Source: Pampus argenteus (lineage: Eukaryota > Chordata > Actinopteri > Scombriformes > Stromateidae). From it: 64,000 nucleotides of DNA. A program made the position numbers and the translations under genes. The stretch is from contig CM072876.1 of assembly GCA_036937835.1 (NCBI GenBank), positions 16,831,001 through 16,895,000 on the forward strand, given 5' to 3'. Positions 1-12,398 of the stretch are shown here, in pieces. How positions within the stretch are numbered: position 1 is the first letter of the stretch; the number at the start of each line of letters is the position of its first letter. The notes below the pieces were generated by a model, which saw only the letters and a list, made by a program, of their open reading frames with translations, was not told the origin of the DNA and did not search any database.

Positions 1-3000
1 CTTAAGTTTAAATTGTTAAGGTGTTTTATTATTGTGTGTAGAATCCACAGTGTGGTGGCGATTAAACAATGTTTAAATGAAGCATCCATACTGGATACAG
101 TGGATTTGATGCTGTGTATTTCTAGTTTTAGAATGACCGTCTCAGAATATGTTTCCTTGTTGCACTTATGTCTCGTACATCTCTTCCTTCTCGACATCCC
201 ATAACAGCCTTTAATAAACCCATTACCGCTTTCTCTTGGAAATGCTTATTGGCACAGTGGAGGGATTTCTGCATGAAACATGGCGGGTTACAGGCTTCAC
301 ACTGTTTCACACTGGATGTGTTTGGTGACAGCCAGCTGTAATGGATTCAAAGGTGTGAATCCATATGGATTTACTATAGGGAAGTAATAAAACATGCCGG
401 CTCTTTTTTTTTTTTTTTCAGGAGGAGTGGGTGACCCAGCTGTAGACCCCGGAAAATGAACTTTTTTTCTTTTTTTGGAATGTAGACAATGTAGACCTAT
501 TCAAGCCCCACCTCCTATCCAATGGGTTGCAAAGGTTTTACTGCAACTTTATTAGTTGTTAAAAAGTTTCTGCCGCTCTTTTCTGCTTTTATGCAGTTCA
601 TTTATTATTTCATAATGAATACGTAACGTGTTAGTTTTCATATTTTATAGACTGTATAAAAAGACACTCTCCTCCTCACATATATTGTTTCACAAGTACC
701 TATATCTCTGTTAAATCTCTGTTTAATCCCTTTCACTGTGTCTGCACTTGACTGCCTATTTAACTTATTTTTTACTTCCCTCTTTCTTGTTGAAATCCTT
801 TTTTTTTTTTAGAAGACCATTGCTTTTTCTGCCTTTCTTACATACAATGTTCATTTCCTCACTCACTGGGCTCTGCTGCTGTTAGACTAAACATGCAAAG
901 CTACTAGTTCCAATGAGCCTTAAGCATGACGATATATGACTAGATAGTCATCATAGCACTTGGAGAAAAAAAGAAGAAGTGGGAAAGCCTCCTGGGTTCA
1001 GTATAAAAGCCATTAACCACTGAAAGATTTACTCCTAGAACATTGTTATGAAATCAAGAGAAAAACAAAAAGTCATGTGGTTGCACAATATCCATCATAT
1101 CTGAATGCAACCTAAGGTGTTATTATGTCAACCAAGGACACAAGTTGCATGTTATGTTCCATATTTTGCAAGTTTCTAAGAACTACTTTTTCATTTTATT
1201 GAAACCATGCAGATAAAATGTGAGCTGCAACAGATTCTTTAGTACAGCTTTCAGACTTTTCCTGAGCCGCACATCTTCCCCTTGTCTTTTTATCTGCATC
1301 ACAGGACAACAAACAGAGTCTTGCCTCTGTGCTTCTGATAGCTGCGAAAAATCCAAAGTCACAAAAAAAGCAGCATATTTCCACATGCTAATTCCATCGC
1401 TCTGGGAAGTGGGCTCGAGTCAAAGTACGCCACCAGCACATTAATGACAATGTAAACACAGTCCAGGGCTAAATTACAATGGTACAACTGCATCCTCAAC
1501 ATTTGCATCCAAATAATACACTGTTGGTACATTTCAGTGCAGCATTCTGTACGTCTTAAAGGTCAGCGCGGTCAATCTAAAGCTATAATTGTGAGAGAAG
1601 TTTAAGGGCTCGTCTTACATATTTGTCAAAAGGAGCTCGTGCAGAATGGTCAAATCAGGAATACTTGCACGCGCAGAATTATTAGCGGCCAATAACACTC
1701 CTTAATGAGATCGAGATCCGGACTCTCAACTTCCTTTAATACATTTCTTTGCCAGCTTATGCCCAAAATCAGACCGACTTAGGAAAACAATGCAGCTTTT
1801 CTCATTCATTTGAATGGGTGCAGTCACCTCATAGCTGGGTGCCAAAGTAGAGGACTGGCAGAGTGGAACCAGTTGAACCACACTCAACTTTCCTGGTGGA
1901 AAGTTGAACACGTGCACATTCCTGGCGGATTACTTTGTACTATGATGGCAAAGTTTTCTACTGTTTACCTCACCATTGTCATAACAAAAGATAACATTAT
2001 TCACTGTGATAACTTTAAACCCCCCCCGGTGTAACATTATTATAAACTTCTGCGCAGTGTTTTGGTGTGTGAAAAGCTTTCAGAGTCTGTTATATAAACT
2101 GGACTTTGTGTATTGTATTTCACAGCCCGTTGGTCTGCTTTAACCTATGGCCGATGCATCAAAAGTTTTCACAAATCTACTGTAGATAACAAAACAAACA
2201 CACCCCGATGAGCCAAAATGACTAATAAGTCTATTAGCCCTCAGTTACTAATGGGTACAATTATACTATCCTAAACAATGATTCTAAATCTATTTTATTC
2301 TGACACAAATTAAAAGAAATTAACAAAACATTAGAACACAGGTTAACTGTCTTCAAATAAAAAATCTGGCCCGCCGTTGAACCTAACTGCTGACCGTTGA
2401 CTTACAGGCTAATCAGAGTGAGTGAGTGTGTCAGCAAGACCACAGCGAGGTAAACAGACGGAAAACAAAAGCTGAAAATGAACGTATGATGTCCTCCAAC
2501 TCTTCAGACGGAGTTGTGTATGAGTGCTTCAAAGCCACGATCCACTCAACATTTCTAACATTTCTCCATGCTCACTCCTCCAACCAATAATTATCCCAAT
2601 CAGAAGATGAAAAGGAGCGGAGCGGTCGGGGCTAGATGTGGGCCGATCCCTTTAAATCTTACATAATCCCTCTTGTTTCCCTGATGTGGGGTGGGGTGGG
2701 GGGACTAAATCTGGAGTCAAAAGTGCACAAGGGGTGTTTTTAATGAAAGACACGAGCCGGAAAGTTTGGAGCTTGTCAGTGTTGTCTCATGAATATATAT
2801 ACACAGGCTGGAGCTGGTGTTAAAGGATGACTACCCATATTCCACGTCAGTCAGTGCTGATGTACTGCGGTTGAAACGAGTGGTGATGAGGAAGGAGGTT
2901 AAGAGAGCCCAGTGGTGATTGATGTTACAGCCGGTTTCTCTCAGGGCTGCTGCAGAGTATTCTACACGCATCTTCTCCAACATTTTGTAACATATACAAG

Positions 3001-6000
3001 AAAAGATTGCAAATCTTCTCTCTTCTATTTGTGACGCAGCTGTGGCCATTCTCTGTGCTGCGTTTTGTTTTTGGTTTTTTTTGCCATGGAGACATTTTTA
3101 GCTACTTGAATCCCGTTTTTTACTAAATGTCACACAGAAAAAAGAAACATTTACAAAGAAAACAAAGGATTTTGTTAAATTTCATCACATTAAGTTCATT
3201 AAGACATCTCTAACTAAATGCAGTCTGTCTCTCTAATAAATAACTACTGGGTTAAACAGCCACATCTGACAGCACTGTCTGTTAACGTCTTTAGAATAAA
3301 AATACATTTGATTTGAGGTTAAGGAACGATCACAGTTTAACAGTTTAAAAAAGGCAAACATTCATTTCAGTTCTATGGAAGGATGTGAACTCTAGTCTCC
3401 TGCACAGAGGTAAAACACCGCCCCGAACGTGCCCTCGTGCTCTCGAGAAGGTCGTGTGAGCACAGAATTGTTCGAGTAGGGGTTACACATACACCGTATC
3501 CAGCTAACGTAGGGTTCACTGCCTTGAAGGGAGCGCTTTGGCTGACGTGAGGCATCACTATTTGCTAGATTTCAAATTTCAGTTCACTCTGTTCCTATGA
3601 CATGCTGTAGTATGGATTATTCTGAGTGATATTTATGGCTAGCAGAAAATAAATAAATAAGTAAAAAATATGAATCTTGCATCTTAATTGTACCTTGGTC
3701 TTGTGGGAGGAATTTAGTCAACCTTGGATGTGAGCCCATTCTAAACTTGAACTTAGCCTTAAAGTTTAGATTTTGCATTGATTTTGTCTTCTCTACAGCT
3801 CTATTAAAAACAATTACATACACAATACATATCCTTCACACTTCTACTGCAGAGGACACCAGGCCTCTGCAGTCAGGATCAGGCACGCTTTAAAAACACA
3901 TTATTTCATATCTTTAAATTGCTTTTTGTTCTCTGCTTTTAGTGCATATGTTCATCTCTTAAATGTCACTTCTAATTAGAATTATTTTTTTTATTTTTTA
4001 TTTTTTTATTGCACCACACTTGTTGGTTTTATGCCTTTCGCAATATGCTTTGTAACTAGTTCTTGTGCTGTATAAATATAAGTTAAGTTGTCATTATCAT
4101 TATTATATTATATTATTGTTATTTTTACGAGCAAATAGAGTTTGGCATTTTGGGTGCTTTGTTTGATACTTGCTTGCAGAATGTTGCTTGAGTTGAAGGT
4201 TATATTCTGGCTTCTGCGTGCCTCTGAGCAGCACTCGTGAATGCACGTGTTTGGGTCAAAAAGGAACAAAGGGCAGGAACTTTTCTGTATGTTTCTGGTA
4301 TTTCCGTGGACATTAATATCTTTGCATGCCGTTAGGTATGCTAATTATGTGTTGTTCACTGCAGTGAAGTCATTTCAAAATGGCTTTTGCCTGTTGGATG
4401 TTGTTACAAAACAGAGAAAAACACTAAAATGCCAAAAAGCAGTAAGATTTACACATTGGATAGAGTGGAGGGACACAGAAATGAATGTGCTTCAGATGCA
4501 TGTTAACACAACCACCTATTGTACGGGCAGCTGATTAAAGAGCAATAGTAAAAAAGAAGAAGAGGACATCTATTTCTCAGGTCTGGGCTGAGAACAGCCG
4601 TTGGACAGCCTGCCCGGGAGACACGCAGGCAGGCCAAACATTAGCAGAACTGGATGCTGTCAGCACTGCGGCGCAGGCAGCTGGAGAAACAGTGAAATAA
4701 AACACCTTTCTGCTGAGCATCCTTCAGATTCAAGGGGGCCACCTTCTTCTCTTTCATGCCATGGAAACCCTAACTGAATCCTTCACCCTGTACTCCAAAC
4801 GCCGAGCTCTCACTGAGGAAGTTCATTTATAGGAGACAGTGAAGTAACTCTACACTGTGGCTGCATTTGGGTCTGGGTGATATACAGTATACCTAACAGT
4901 CTGACATGTTCAGTACCTGAGAAGGGGCGATAGGAGCCCCCCTGCCCCCCCTCCCCTTGTTAATCCTATTTCACTTCATAAAAAGAGATTTATAGCTGAA
5001 TGAGCAGCTGAACAATCCTCTCGCTGAACTGTGTTTTCAGTTGCGCCTCCAGCTGTATAGATGCATTATAAAACCAATCATGTGACTAAATGGGAAAAAA
5101 AAAAATCAACCAGTAAATCTCAACTTATTGTGAAATGAGCTATTATTATTTAGAAATGTCCCTCTTTTAATCCCATTTAATTGTTTCCTCGTGGCATTGT
5201 TTCCTACTTAAAGTGTTTTCAGAGTCAATATAACTCAACATTTTTAGAAGCGATTCCACATAAACTTTGGACGCAGACATGCCAGCATAAGCAAAATGTG
5301 CCTTTGAGGCCAAGATGCATCAAAGGCAGAGATGCTCCTGATGCCAGGAAACTGAAGAATTTCCATTGCAAAAAAAGGATTTATATGATTAGCCTGTTTC
5401 CTTATATGTTGCAGCTATGGTGATGAGAGGACAGGTCATGGTTTGGGTTGGAAACATCTAATTGGTAACAGTCGTGATCACCGTTTGCTTCCTTCTGGAA
5501 CCTCTACAACTACAGCCACCACGGGTCATTTCCCATTAAACATTAATAAAAATATGCTAGCATTTGTTGAGGTGACAAAATCACTGTGTTTCTGTTTCAT
5601 GATGGCATTTCATATTTATAACACTTTTACTTGTGATTATATCCCTTTGAAATAAAACTAAAGTGACTGTATGAAAACTCCAAAAAAAACATACATAACA
5701 TAATGATGATTTGACTTTTAATAATGTATTACATTTGCAATTAATACATGCTGCTGATTATTTATTGGATGATACGTTTGAATGTTTTTTAACATTGGCC
5801 CTTTGGAGTTTGCATGCATACGCTCTGCTTTGGGATAAAGAAAAGCATGTTGCTAGCTGCTAGTATGACTGCAGACACATTTGCATTGAAGCAGGCGTTC
5901 CTGACTTCCTCCGCTCCTCGTGTTTCACTGGGATCATTTCTGTGATTTTTTATTTCCAGAAGTCTCGACTGTGGGACCGAGCTACGGGGGGACGCCGTTT

Positions 6001-7865
6001 TAATCACTTCCAAATAAACAAACAGCGGAGTGACGGTGGGTAGAGGCGGCCCTGCCGCCGCGCATGAATGACATCGGGTGAAACTGACCACATGTTTCCT
6101 ATAAGTGCAGACATCTGGATATCTTCATTTGTCAACACTGATTTCAACAATCCCACATCGCATTGAAACGAGCAGTGACACAGGAAATAAAGCAGTCGTC
6201 GGCGCGACACACTGCGGCGTTGTGGCGTTCCACTAACTGGAAGTGATGTTTGTATAAGGACTTTAAAGTGAACAAGCAGCCGTGATCCTGGAATCATCTG
6301 AAAGTGGACTATGAAAGCAGTGTCTGATGTGAGCGAGGCTGATTAGTCAGCGCTTGAATTCGTTTTCATTTGCATGGAAATATCAAACCGGAATTAAAAG
6401 GATTGTCTTTAATGTCCATACTTCAACTACTACATGGAATAGTGAGAATGTCGAGTCATTTGAGGCTCCATTAGTAATATTTGTGTCTCATTTTTCATTC
6501 TGGCTGCTGTTCTTCCTGTAATTACAGCAAAAAAAAAAAAAATCTGTTCTGCGGCAAAAATTAGTTAAAGTACCTTGTTCACTCTGAAGTTGCAACATCA
6601 CACACCGTGTGACCTATTAACTAAGATACAACACACCAAACTTCTGCCGCACAATACCTACACAACTAAAAACTAGAGCAACACGCCAGACAGAAATGTG
6701 CTTAATAAATACAACCGCATATTCCTCTCTTTGAATCGCCTAATTGGATCACAAAGAAATGTGGATTTCTGGAGTACTTCCTTGTCTCCTGATTAACCAA
6801 TTTTCATAATTGTGACCCAAGGCGCATGTGAGTTTAAACACAGGGGAAATGTTGAGTGGAATGATTACTCTTTCCCCCCCGACGCCTTTGCATTTTTTAA
6901 AAACTTCACTTGAGTCGCAGACAGACTCCAGCAGGAATGTGATTATATCAACAGAAAGGTGTCAGGTGCAAATGGCTTTGAGCTGCCCCACAACAATACC
7001 AGTTGAATTTTCAACACTTGAGATTTCCTCTGGGACGGGCATTCCATATTACCAATCTATAAAAAGAAGCAAATTGCCTGCTTGCACAACCAAACCGCCA
7101 CTTGACAGGGCCTCTGGGCTGCTTCGCATGGTCGCTATTAAAGCTCTGGGTGGTGTTTTCCTCCAGGGCCTGACAGGCAGACTTCAGACTGCGCCTACCC
7201 TGCCTGCTGGATGCCAGGATCAGCCTGCACGGTGCCCAGGTTGTTTGCTACTTTCTGACACGGCCTATGAAATGCACAGGAACAAGATACAACTGTGTAC
7301 ATAAGTATTTCCAACTTCTTTACTCATCTCTGCAGTCGGTGGGACTCTCTCTTCGACGTGTAATTCGAGGCCGCAGGGAGAGGACATTGAGAGCGGAGTT
7401 AAGTCCTGCCTGCTGATGAGGACACTGGATGAATGTTGAACAGATCTGTCTGGGAAGGAAACGGCTTCACATCGTATATGTTCGTGTATGTGTAAATGTT
7501 TTTACCGGTCTTTTGAAGAATTAAAAGCCCACCAAGAACACTAAAAGTTAATTTGTTGTATTGGATTGGCCACTCATGAAGGCAAATTAATCAGAGCTGG
7601 TTGAGGAGGGGAAACCTGGTGCAGTGTAAAGGATCAGGATCTTAAAAGCATACATTCATTTAACTTTACTTTGACAGATATACATCTCAGCTCAAAACCT
7701 TCTTACTAACTTTTTTTTTTTTTACAGAAATTTCAAATGTATCTCACAAACTTTTTTAGTGGATTGGTGGAGTTTGCTCAGTTATTTTCACCTGCTGACA
7801 AAGGTCATGAGATGCACAGACAAGCAGAAAATTAACCTTAATATTAAAATAAAATATGTGATTTA

Positions 7866-7953
7866 TGGTGCTGTAACCGTCCCTATCTCTAAGACAAATT
7901 CTTCCCTGGTGGAGACAAATAAAGAAAACCTAACCTAAAAAAAAAAAAAATTA
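7866..7953 (+). repeat. Possible retroelement 3' tail ending in poly-A
   Basis: The sequence CTTCCCTGGTGGAGACAAAT leads into AAAGAAAACCTAACC and an A run. This resembles the degenerate 3' ends of fish LINE-type elements (ATTTCCC then a GG-ACAAATAAAG motif). No coding part of an element is present, so the call is tentative. Confidence 0.3.
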
Positions 7954-9849
7954 TGTTTAACAACAATCTCCATGCTTACAAATGAACTCTCGTGCTTCAT
8001 ATGTTCTGAAAATGCAGTTCACATTCTGTTTCCAGGAAAAAAAAGCATTTTATTGAAATATATCTAATATGGAATGTTAAATCTGTTGTGTTTTATTTGA
8101 GTTTATTATGTTGTCTAAATGTTTTTTGAGAGGAAAAATAAAATAGAATCACAGTACAGACAAATAAAACTACAGCCTGATTCCTCCCAATGCGATGCTT
8201 TGTATGGTGTACCAGTACTGAATGTATATGTAGGTACAAGATGCAAAGTGAGGTTACACTACATGTACTTTTTAACTAATGTATTAGTAGGGGGTACAGC
8301 AGGACCACTTAGTCATTTAAACTACATTTTACATGTTATACAAATATATATATATTTTTTTTTTATATATTTTTTTAACCAAAAAAAGCTATACAAAGAG
8401 TGTGTTTTATAGGCTGATTTCAGTATTTTAAGAGCCAACATATGCGGTTATAATAGTGTTTATAATGTATGGATAATGGCTTTACTATTTCAGGCCATTC
8501 ATAGACCTTCTTAGTGCTGGGTGTCTGTTGTCACATGTAGAATCGAGTCTACCGCATTGTTTTCTCTGTCATTTTGACAGCACACAGTAATGCTGTGTCT
8601 GTTAGAATGTGAAAGGAGCCTTTCATTTCAGTGCATTCAACATGTAGAGACTTGAAACTTACAGTATATAATCTTAACTGAAATCAGGGCATCAGCTCAC
8701 TTACACTATTGAATGTACTTTTATTTTGATGTCATCGTTTGTGACCCGTGTTAAACTTCTACACTAAATCCTTTTTTTTTTTTTATCATAGTTTATTTTA
8801 TATCATAATTTATTTTATACCTTTTTTTTTTAAACTATGGATGTTTTTTTCTTCAGTTTTTAAGTTGGACCATCTTGGAAACACACACACACACTGTGTT
8901 TCATAGCATGCAAGTATAATGACACTACGGAAGAACCGGGTTGAATTCATTAATGTAAGTAACCGTATTGTGGCGTGATGTAATTTAAAGTACTGACTAG
9001 AATTTGAGACGTTTGAGTGTTAACAGGTGTCATTTCCAAAGTAATAATAATAATATAAAGATAAGTGAGACGGGTGTGAACTGCTCCTATGCTGTGTGTA
9101 AGTCAAGTTGTTTCCATGTCAGTGATATCTGCACAACTGGGGGTCCTAGAAACACTAACTGGCTCCGTTAAGTGTTTGTCAGTCCACAGATTGCCTCAGC
9201 GATCCTTGCTGCGACAGCTGCGTCTTCCTCCAGGCACTCCCTCATCATTGTTGCCTGCTATGACAGACCGCCTACTGAACCCGAATTAGCCTGAAAAGGC
9301 TCCACTGTTGCCTGTGCACGCTGAGGCTTTCGCAGCTTTAACTATCTCTACATGACCTTCTGACATGTGGCACACGTCTTACTTTTATCTGTTAGCCAAT
9401 CAATTTGACAACAACAAGGCGAGGCGAAACCAGCCTCATTACTGTCAGAGCAGAGCATAATACCTTTAATGCTTAGTGTCACTTCCATATGAGGATAACA
9501 GCGACGCTTTAATTAGAGAACGCCATGGCAACGCTGAACATGTTAGGTACAGTACAATGAGGCGAAACAGACAGCTTCATACTTCACATTAGTCAAGCAT
9601 TAAAGGCTGTTGTTCAGATACTCGGAGAGTTAAGAGGACAGAGTGACTGCAGCAAGATGTTTTTGGTTCCTTTATTCCTATTTCAAACCAACCAGCCCTG
9701 ATCCAGGACTGTCATGACATCATTTCATGCTTTTTGTAGACAGAGATAGACAGGAGTCAGAGTTGAACATCGTCCATGGTCGTCATCTTAAAACCCTAAG
9801 CAACGGGGGTGTCGCCATGGAGATAATTAACTGTAATTCTGGCGTTCCA

Positions 9850-9955
9850 GCCTTTTTTGTGGCCTTTTCTCCTTTATTAGATAGTAGACAGTGAAGAGGC
9901 AGACTGGAAACAAGGGAAGTGGGATGGAATCGAACCAAGGGATGCTATATGCTCA
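9850..9955 (-). repeat. Degenerate teleost SINE-like repeat with a tRNA B-box
   Basis: The sequence CTCCTTTATTAGATAGTAGA, followed by GTGAAGAGGCAGACTGGAAA and a GGAATCGAACC motif, is a pattern I recall from dispersed repeats in many teleost genomes. The complement of 9926-9936 reads GGTTCGATTCC, a perfect RNA polymerase III B-box, suggesting a tRNA-derived element on the minus strand. A clear A-box was not found, so the copy is probably truncated. Family name not assigned. Confidence 0.5.
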
Positions 9956-10228
9956 CAATAGCATGCTAACTTGTTTACAGTAAAAAGTGCATCAAAATCT
10001 ATTAAATCATTTTTTTCACTCTGAACTACAAATGTCCAGATGCTGCTGGATGAAAGGACTTTCCACCGCTCCACCGTTTCATGCAGACAGCTTATGATAA
10101 AGGAAACATTAATCCAGATTAATTCAACAATCATTAGTGATAGAGTTCCGCGCAGGATTCAACTGTGTATCAAGGACAAAAAGGATTAGCTGCAATTTGC
10201 ATAATAAACAGGCCAAACAAACAAACAA

Positions 10229-10255
<27 letters not shown>
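10229..10255. repeat. (AC)n microsatellite
   Basis: Uninterrupted AC dinucleotides follow a short (CAAA)n run. It lies in the upstream flank. Confidence 0.97.
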
Positions 10256-10259
<4 letters not shown>

Positions 10260-10390
10260 AAAAGCAAAGGTAAATAAGCTCTGAAGTGTATGTATGTACA
10301 CAGTTTATTAATCAATATTTGTGGGCCATAATTACAGCTGTTTTGCTTGTTGGGAGGTAATGGAGATTAATTAGTGACCTGCAACAAAAG

Positions 10391-10393
<3 letters not shown>

Positions 10394-10440
<47 letters not shown>
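10394..10440. repeat. (TA)n microsatellite
   Basis: Uninterrupted TA/AT dinucleotides over 47 bases, about 1.9 kb upstream of the epha7 start codon. Confidence 0.97.
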
Positions 10441-10443
<3 letters not shown>

Positions 10444-10531
10444 GGGATAATGAGCTGTGCTTTATGCTTTCATTTTTAAGCGATATGCCAAGTCATCTGA
10501 GAAAGTGGAAAATTAACTTTAGGTTTTTAAA

Positions 10532-10533
<2 letters not shown>

Positions 10534-10564
<31 letters not shown>

Positions 10565-10579
10565 AAGGGGGGGTGGGTG
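10534..10579 (+). repeat. (GT)n microsatellite followed by a G-quadruplex-type motif
   Basis: GT dinucleotides run to 10562 and end in GGGAAGGGGGGGTGGG. This contains four runs of at least three G with loops of one or two bases, so it fits the standard intramolecular G4 pattern on the + strand. Confidence 0.9.
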
Positions 10580-11640
10580 CGTTTGTTTTGTTTATCTTTG
10601 TTTGCTGTTTAAGACCCCCGGTGGTTCCATCTCTCTGGTAAAAGTCTCTCGAGCAGCAGTGTAATAATGAATCAGGTCCTATTGCGTGAATGGCCTGTCA
10701 CAGTAGGACTTTCCCTTACTTAAGGTAAGATACAAACATTTAATGTCTCTCTATATACTGTCTAAAAGGCAACGCTGAATGAAACCTTTAACACTCTGCC
10801 AGAAACTTTTCAACTGACACTCTCATTTTATTTCTGCCTACTCCCTGCTCCCTTCCTGCTCCCTTCCTCCCTTTTTCCCTAATTAAACTTTTTTTTTTTT
10901 TCTCTTATCCAAAGCCAAAGTGTAAAGACGGAGGGCATTATATGATTGCACATATTGTAAAACATTATTGAACAAACGATGATGATCTTTGGGTTATAGA
11001 AATGTCATTTACCTAACTTCTACAGTGTTTGGGTGGAAGAACCGCTCCACGCTGACAGCTGTGGATTCATTTACAGCTTGCTGTGGACTTTGGAGTCATA
11101 GAGGTAACACCAGCGGGCAGGGTGAGGAATATTCATATCTATTTTATCTCTATTTTATCATAACATTGCGTCCTGTCTTTTTGTCTTTTATTGTAAAGCA
11201 CTATGACATCTGCTCTTGAAAGTAAATAATCACACACACACACACACAAATCGGTGTTGAGCAAATACAACCTGTGTTTGAAGATGACATCACTCTTAAT
11301 AAAGGTTTTTATTATTATTATTATTATAATTTTGGCCACTAGTTGGCTGTTTGACTGTTGCACTTTATCAGATGAATCAGAGCATTCGATGTATTTCTAT
11401 CTATTTTTTTCCAGAGAATCATGTTTCACTTGGTTTGTACTGTAATTTGTCAACTGAAGGCATTTTATTGTTGGTTTCACGCTGTCCAGATACGAGGTTT
11501 TGTTAAGTAGTTGCATATTAGCAAAAACAACAACACTTATAATGGTTTATATTTTACAGCATTTTAAATGCCATAAAAATCATTGGCTATAAAATAACCC
11601 AGCTTGTGCATGAGGGGCCTAGTTTGCCTCAGTAACAGGT

Positions 11641-12083
11641 TGCTCCCCCACCCCCCCTCCTCCACCACCTCCTCCTGCTGACCACCCAGCATGTTGGCCC
11701 GATATGCTGTTTAACACTCAGGCTCACAGTGAGTCACACATCATTCATTCAAATAATGCAACATTATTTATGATCTTTGATCCAGGAAGCAGTGAGCTCT
11801 GGAAATAATAAAACACCAAAGATAAGAAACAGAAACAGCTGAAGGTATTAATGCATTAATATGTGTGTTAGGTGGATAGATCACTTACAATCTACAGCGT
11901 GCGTGTGTGTGTGTGTGTCTCTGTGTGTGTGTGTGTAGACACCAACTGTACTACACCATGCCTTGCCCTTTTCCTGAAGAAAACCAAAAATATCTGCTCT
12001 AAGTTGTGACAACATCTCCTCCGCCGCGCGTTTCCCCCCCAAAAAAACGCCTCCACCTCCGCGCACCTACTGGCCCTCACTGT
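11641..12083 (+). repeat. P: promoter-flanking duplicated segment, upstream copy
   Basis: This segment abuts the epha7 promoter and has a second, diverged copy in the same orientation at about 16869-17440. Shared landmarks in order are a C/CCT-rich start, ATGTTGG-CC, TTTAACACTCAGGCT, GAGTCAC-CATC, ATCTTTGATC-AGGAAGC, GCTGAAGGTAT, a (GT)n tract, CACCAACTGTACTACA, CATGCCTTGCCCTTTTCCTG and GTGACAACATCTCC. Over 60 ungapped columns from 11701 I count 50 matches, and over 38 columns at the CACCAACTG block 37 matches. The (GT)n tract here lies at about 11898-11936. Whether it is a local duplication or two copies of a dispersed repeat cannot be settled from this window. Confidence 0.85.
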
Positions 12084-12304
12084 GCGTGACGTTTCCTTTC
12101 CTCGCTTCCGATTGGACAAACCCTCCGCTCGTCGCCTTGACTGACATCACCGGAGCCACAGTCTCCTCCCACCGGCAGCAGACGCTATTTGAGTGGGGCA
12201 CAGCGGATTGTTGTACATAGAGCCGGTTTAGTGTCGTCAATGGGAAGCACGCGAGACGGTGGCAAAGCGAGTTCACGGTCTACACTGAAACCCACGGCTG
12301 CACC
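12040..12304 (+). promoter_or_regulatory. epha7: Candidate epha7 promoter and 5' leader, CpG-rich and TATA-less
   Basis: The ~265 bp before the start codon is clearly richer in C, G and CpG than the AT-rich flank, with CpGs around 12020-12065 and 12083-12260. I see no TATA box at a useful distance. An inverted CCAAT box (ATTGG) lies at 12111-12115, about 190 bp before the ATG. Two cAMP-response-element-like sites, TGACGT at 12087-12092 and TGACATCA at 12142-12149, are close by. The transcription start cannot be placed from sequence. CpG-rich sequence continues into intron 1 to about 12970, a common arrangement for developmental gene promoters. Individual factor sites are short matches and may be chance. 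Confidence 0.55.
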
Positions 12305-12368
12305 ATGCTCTCCGCGTCTATCCCGTGTGTGTGGATTACATTTTGCCTTCATGTATGCTGTTATGTAG
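12240..12368 (+). other. Upstream ORF overlapping the epha7 start codon
   Basis: An ATG at 12240, 65 bases before the epha7 ATG, opens a 42-codon frame ending in TAG at 12366-12368. It is out of frame with epha7 and runs across its start codon. The context is mediocre (T at -3, G at +4), so leaky scanning is expected. It matters only if transcription starts upstream of 12240. The peptide resembles no protein I know. Confidence 0.4.
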
Positions 12369-12398
12369 ACAGCGTGGAAGCACAGAATGCGAAGGAAG
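12305..12398 (+). CDS. epha7: epha7 exon 1 (start codon, signal peptide)
   Basis: This exon encodes residues 1-31 plus the first base of codon 32. The chosen ATG lies in a good initiation context, CACCATGC, with A at -3. The N-terminus has a hydrophobic core (IPCVWITFCLHVCCYV) typical of a secretory signal peptide, followed by EAQNAKE. That tail matches the EAQ-AKE sequence I recall at the start of mature mammalian EphA7. The exon ends in a consensus donor, AAG|GTAAGT, in phase 1. The open frame continues past the donor to about 12532, but that extension is intron and ends in a TTA repeat. The signal core itself shares little sequence with mammals, as is normal for signal peptides, so the call relies on position, hydrophobicity and the correct splice phase. 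Confidence 0.9.

Larger units (their letters stand above)
1..11640. other. Upstream flank without recognisable genes
   Basis: No exon, RNA gene or conserved protein signature was found on either strand here. Open frames are at most about 158 codons and show no domain-like sequence or intron-exon structure. The segment holds simple repeats and a few degenerate dispersed repeats, listed separately. It also holds poly-A/T runs (for example about 403-418, 801-811 and 8771-8784) and a C run near 2022-2029. This is probably the intergenic region 5' of epha7. Distal enhancers may be present but cannot be told apart by eye. Confidence 0.6.

Noticed and set aside
2691..2703. G-quadruplex in the GTGGGGTGGGG stretch
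   Set aside because: Only three separable G runs are present, so the standard four-run pattern is not met.
5789..6297. Overlapping minus-strand open frames of 97-100 codons
   Set aside because: No protein family features and no splice or promoter context; the local CpG content merely lowers stop frequency.
6828..7304. 158-codon open frame in the upstream flank
   Set aside because: No domain, repeat or compositional sign of a protein. It has no recognisable relatives and no splice context, and is compatible with a chance open frame.
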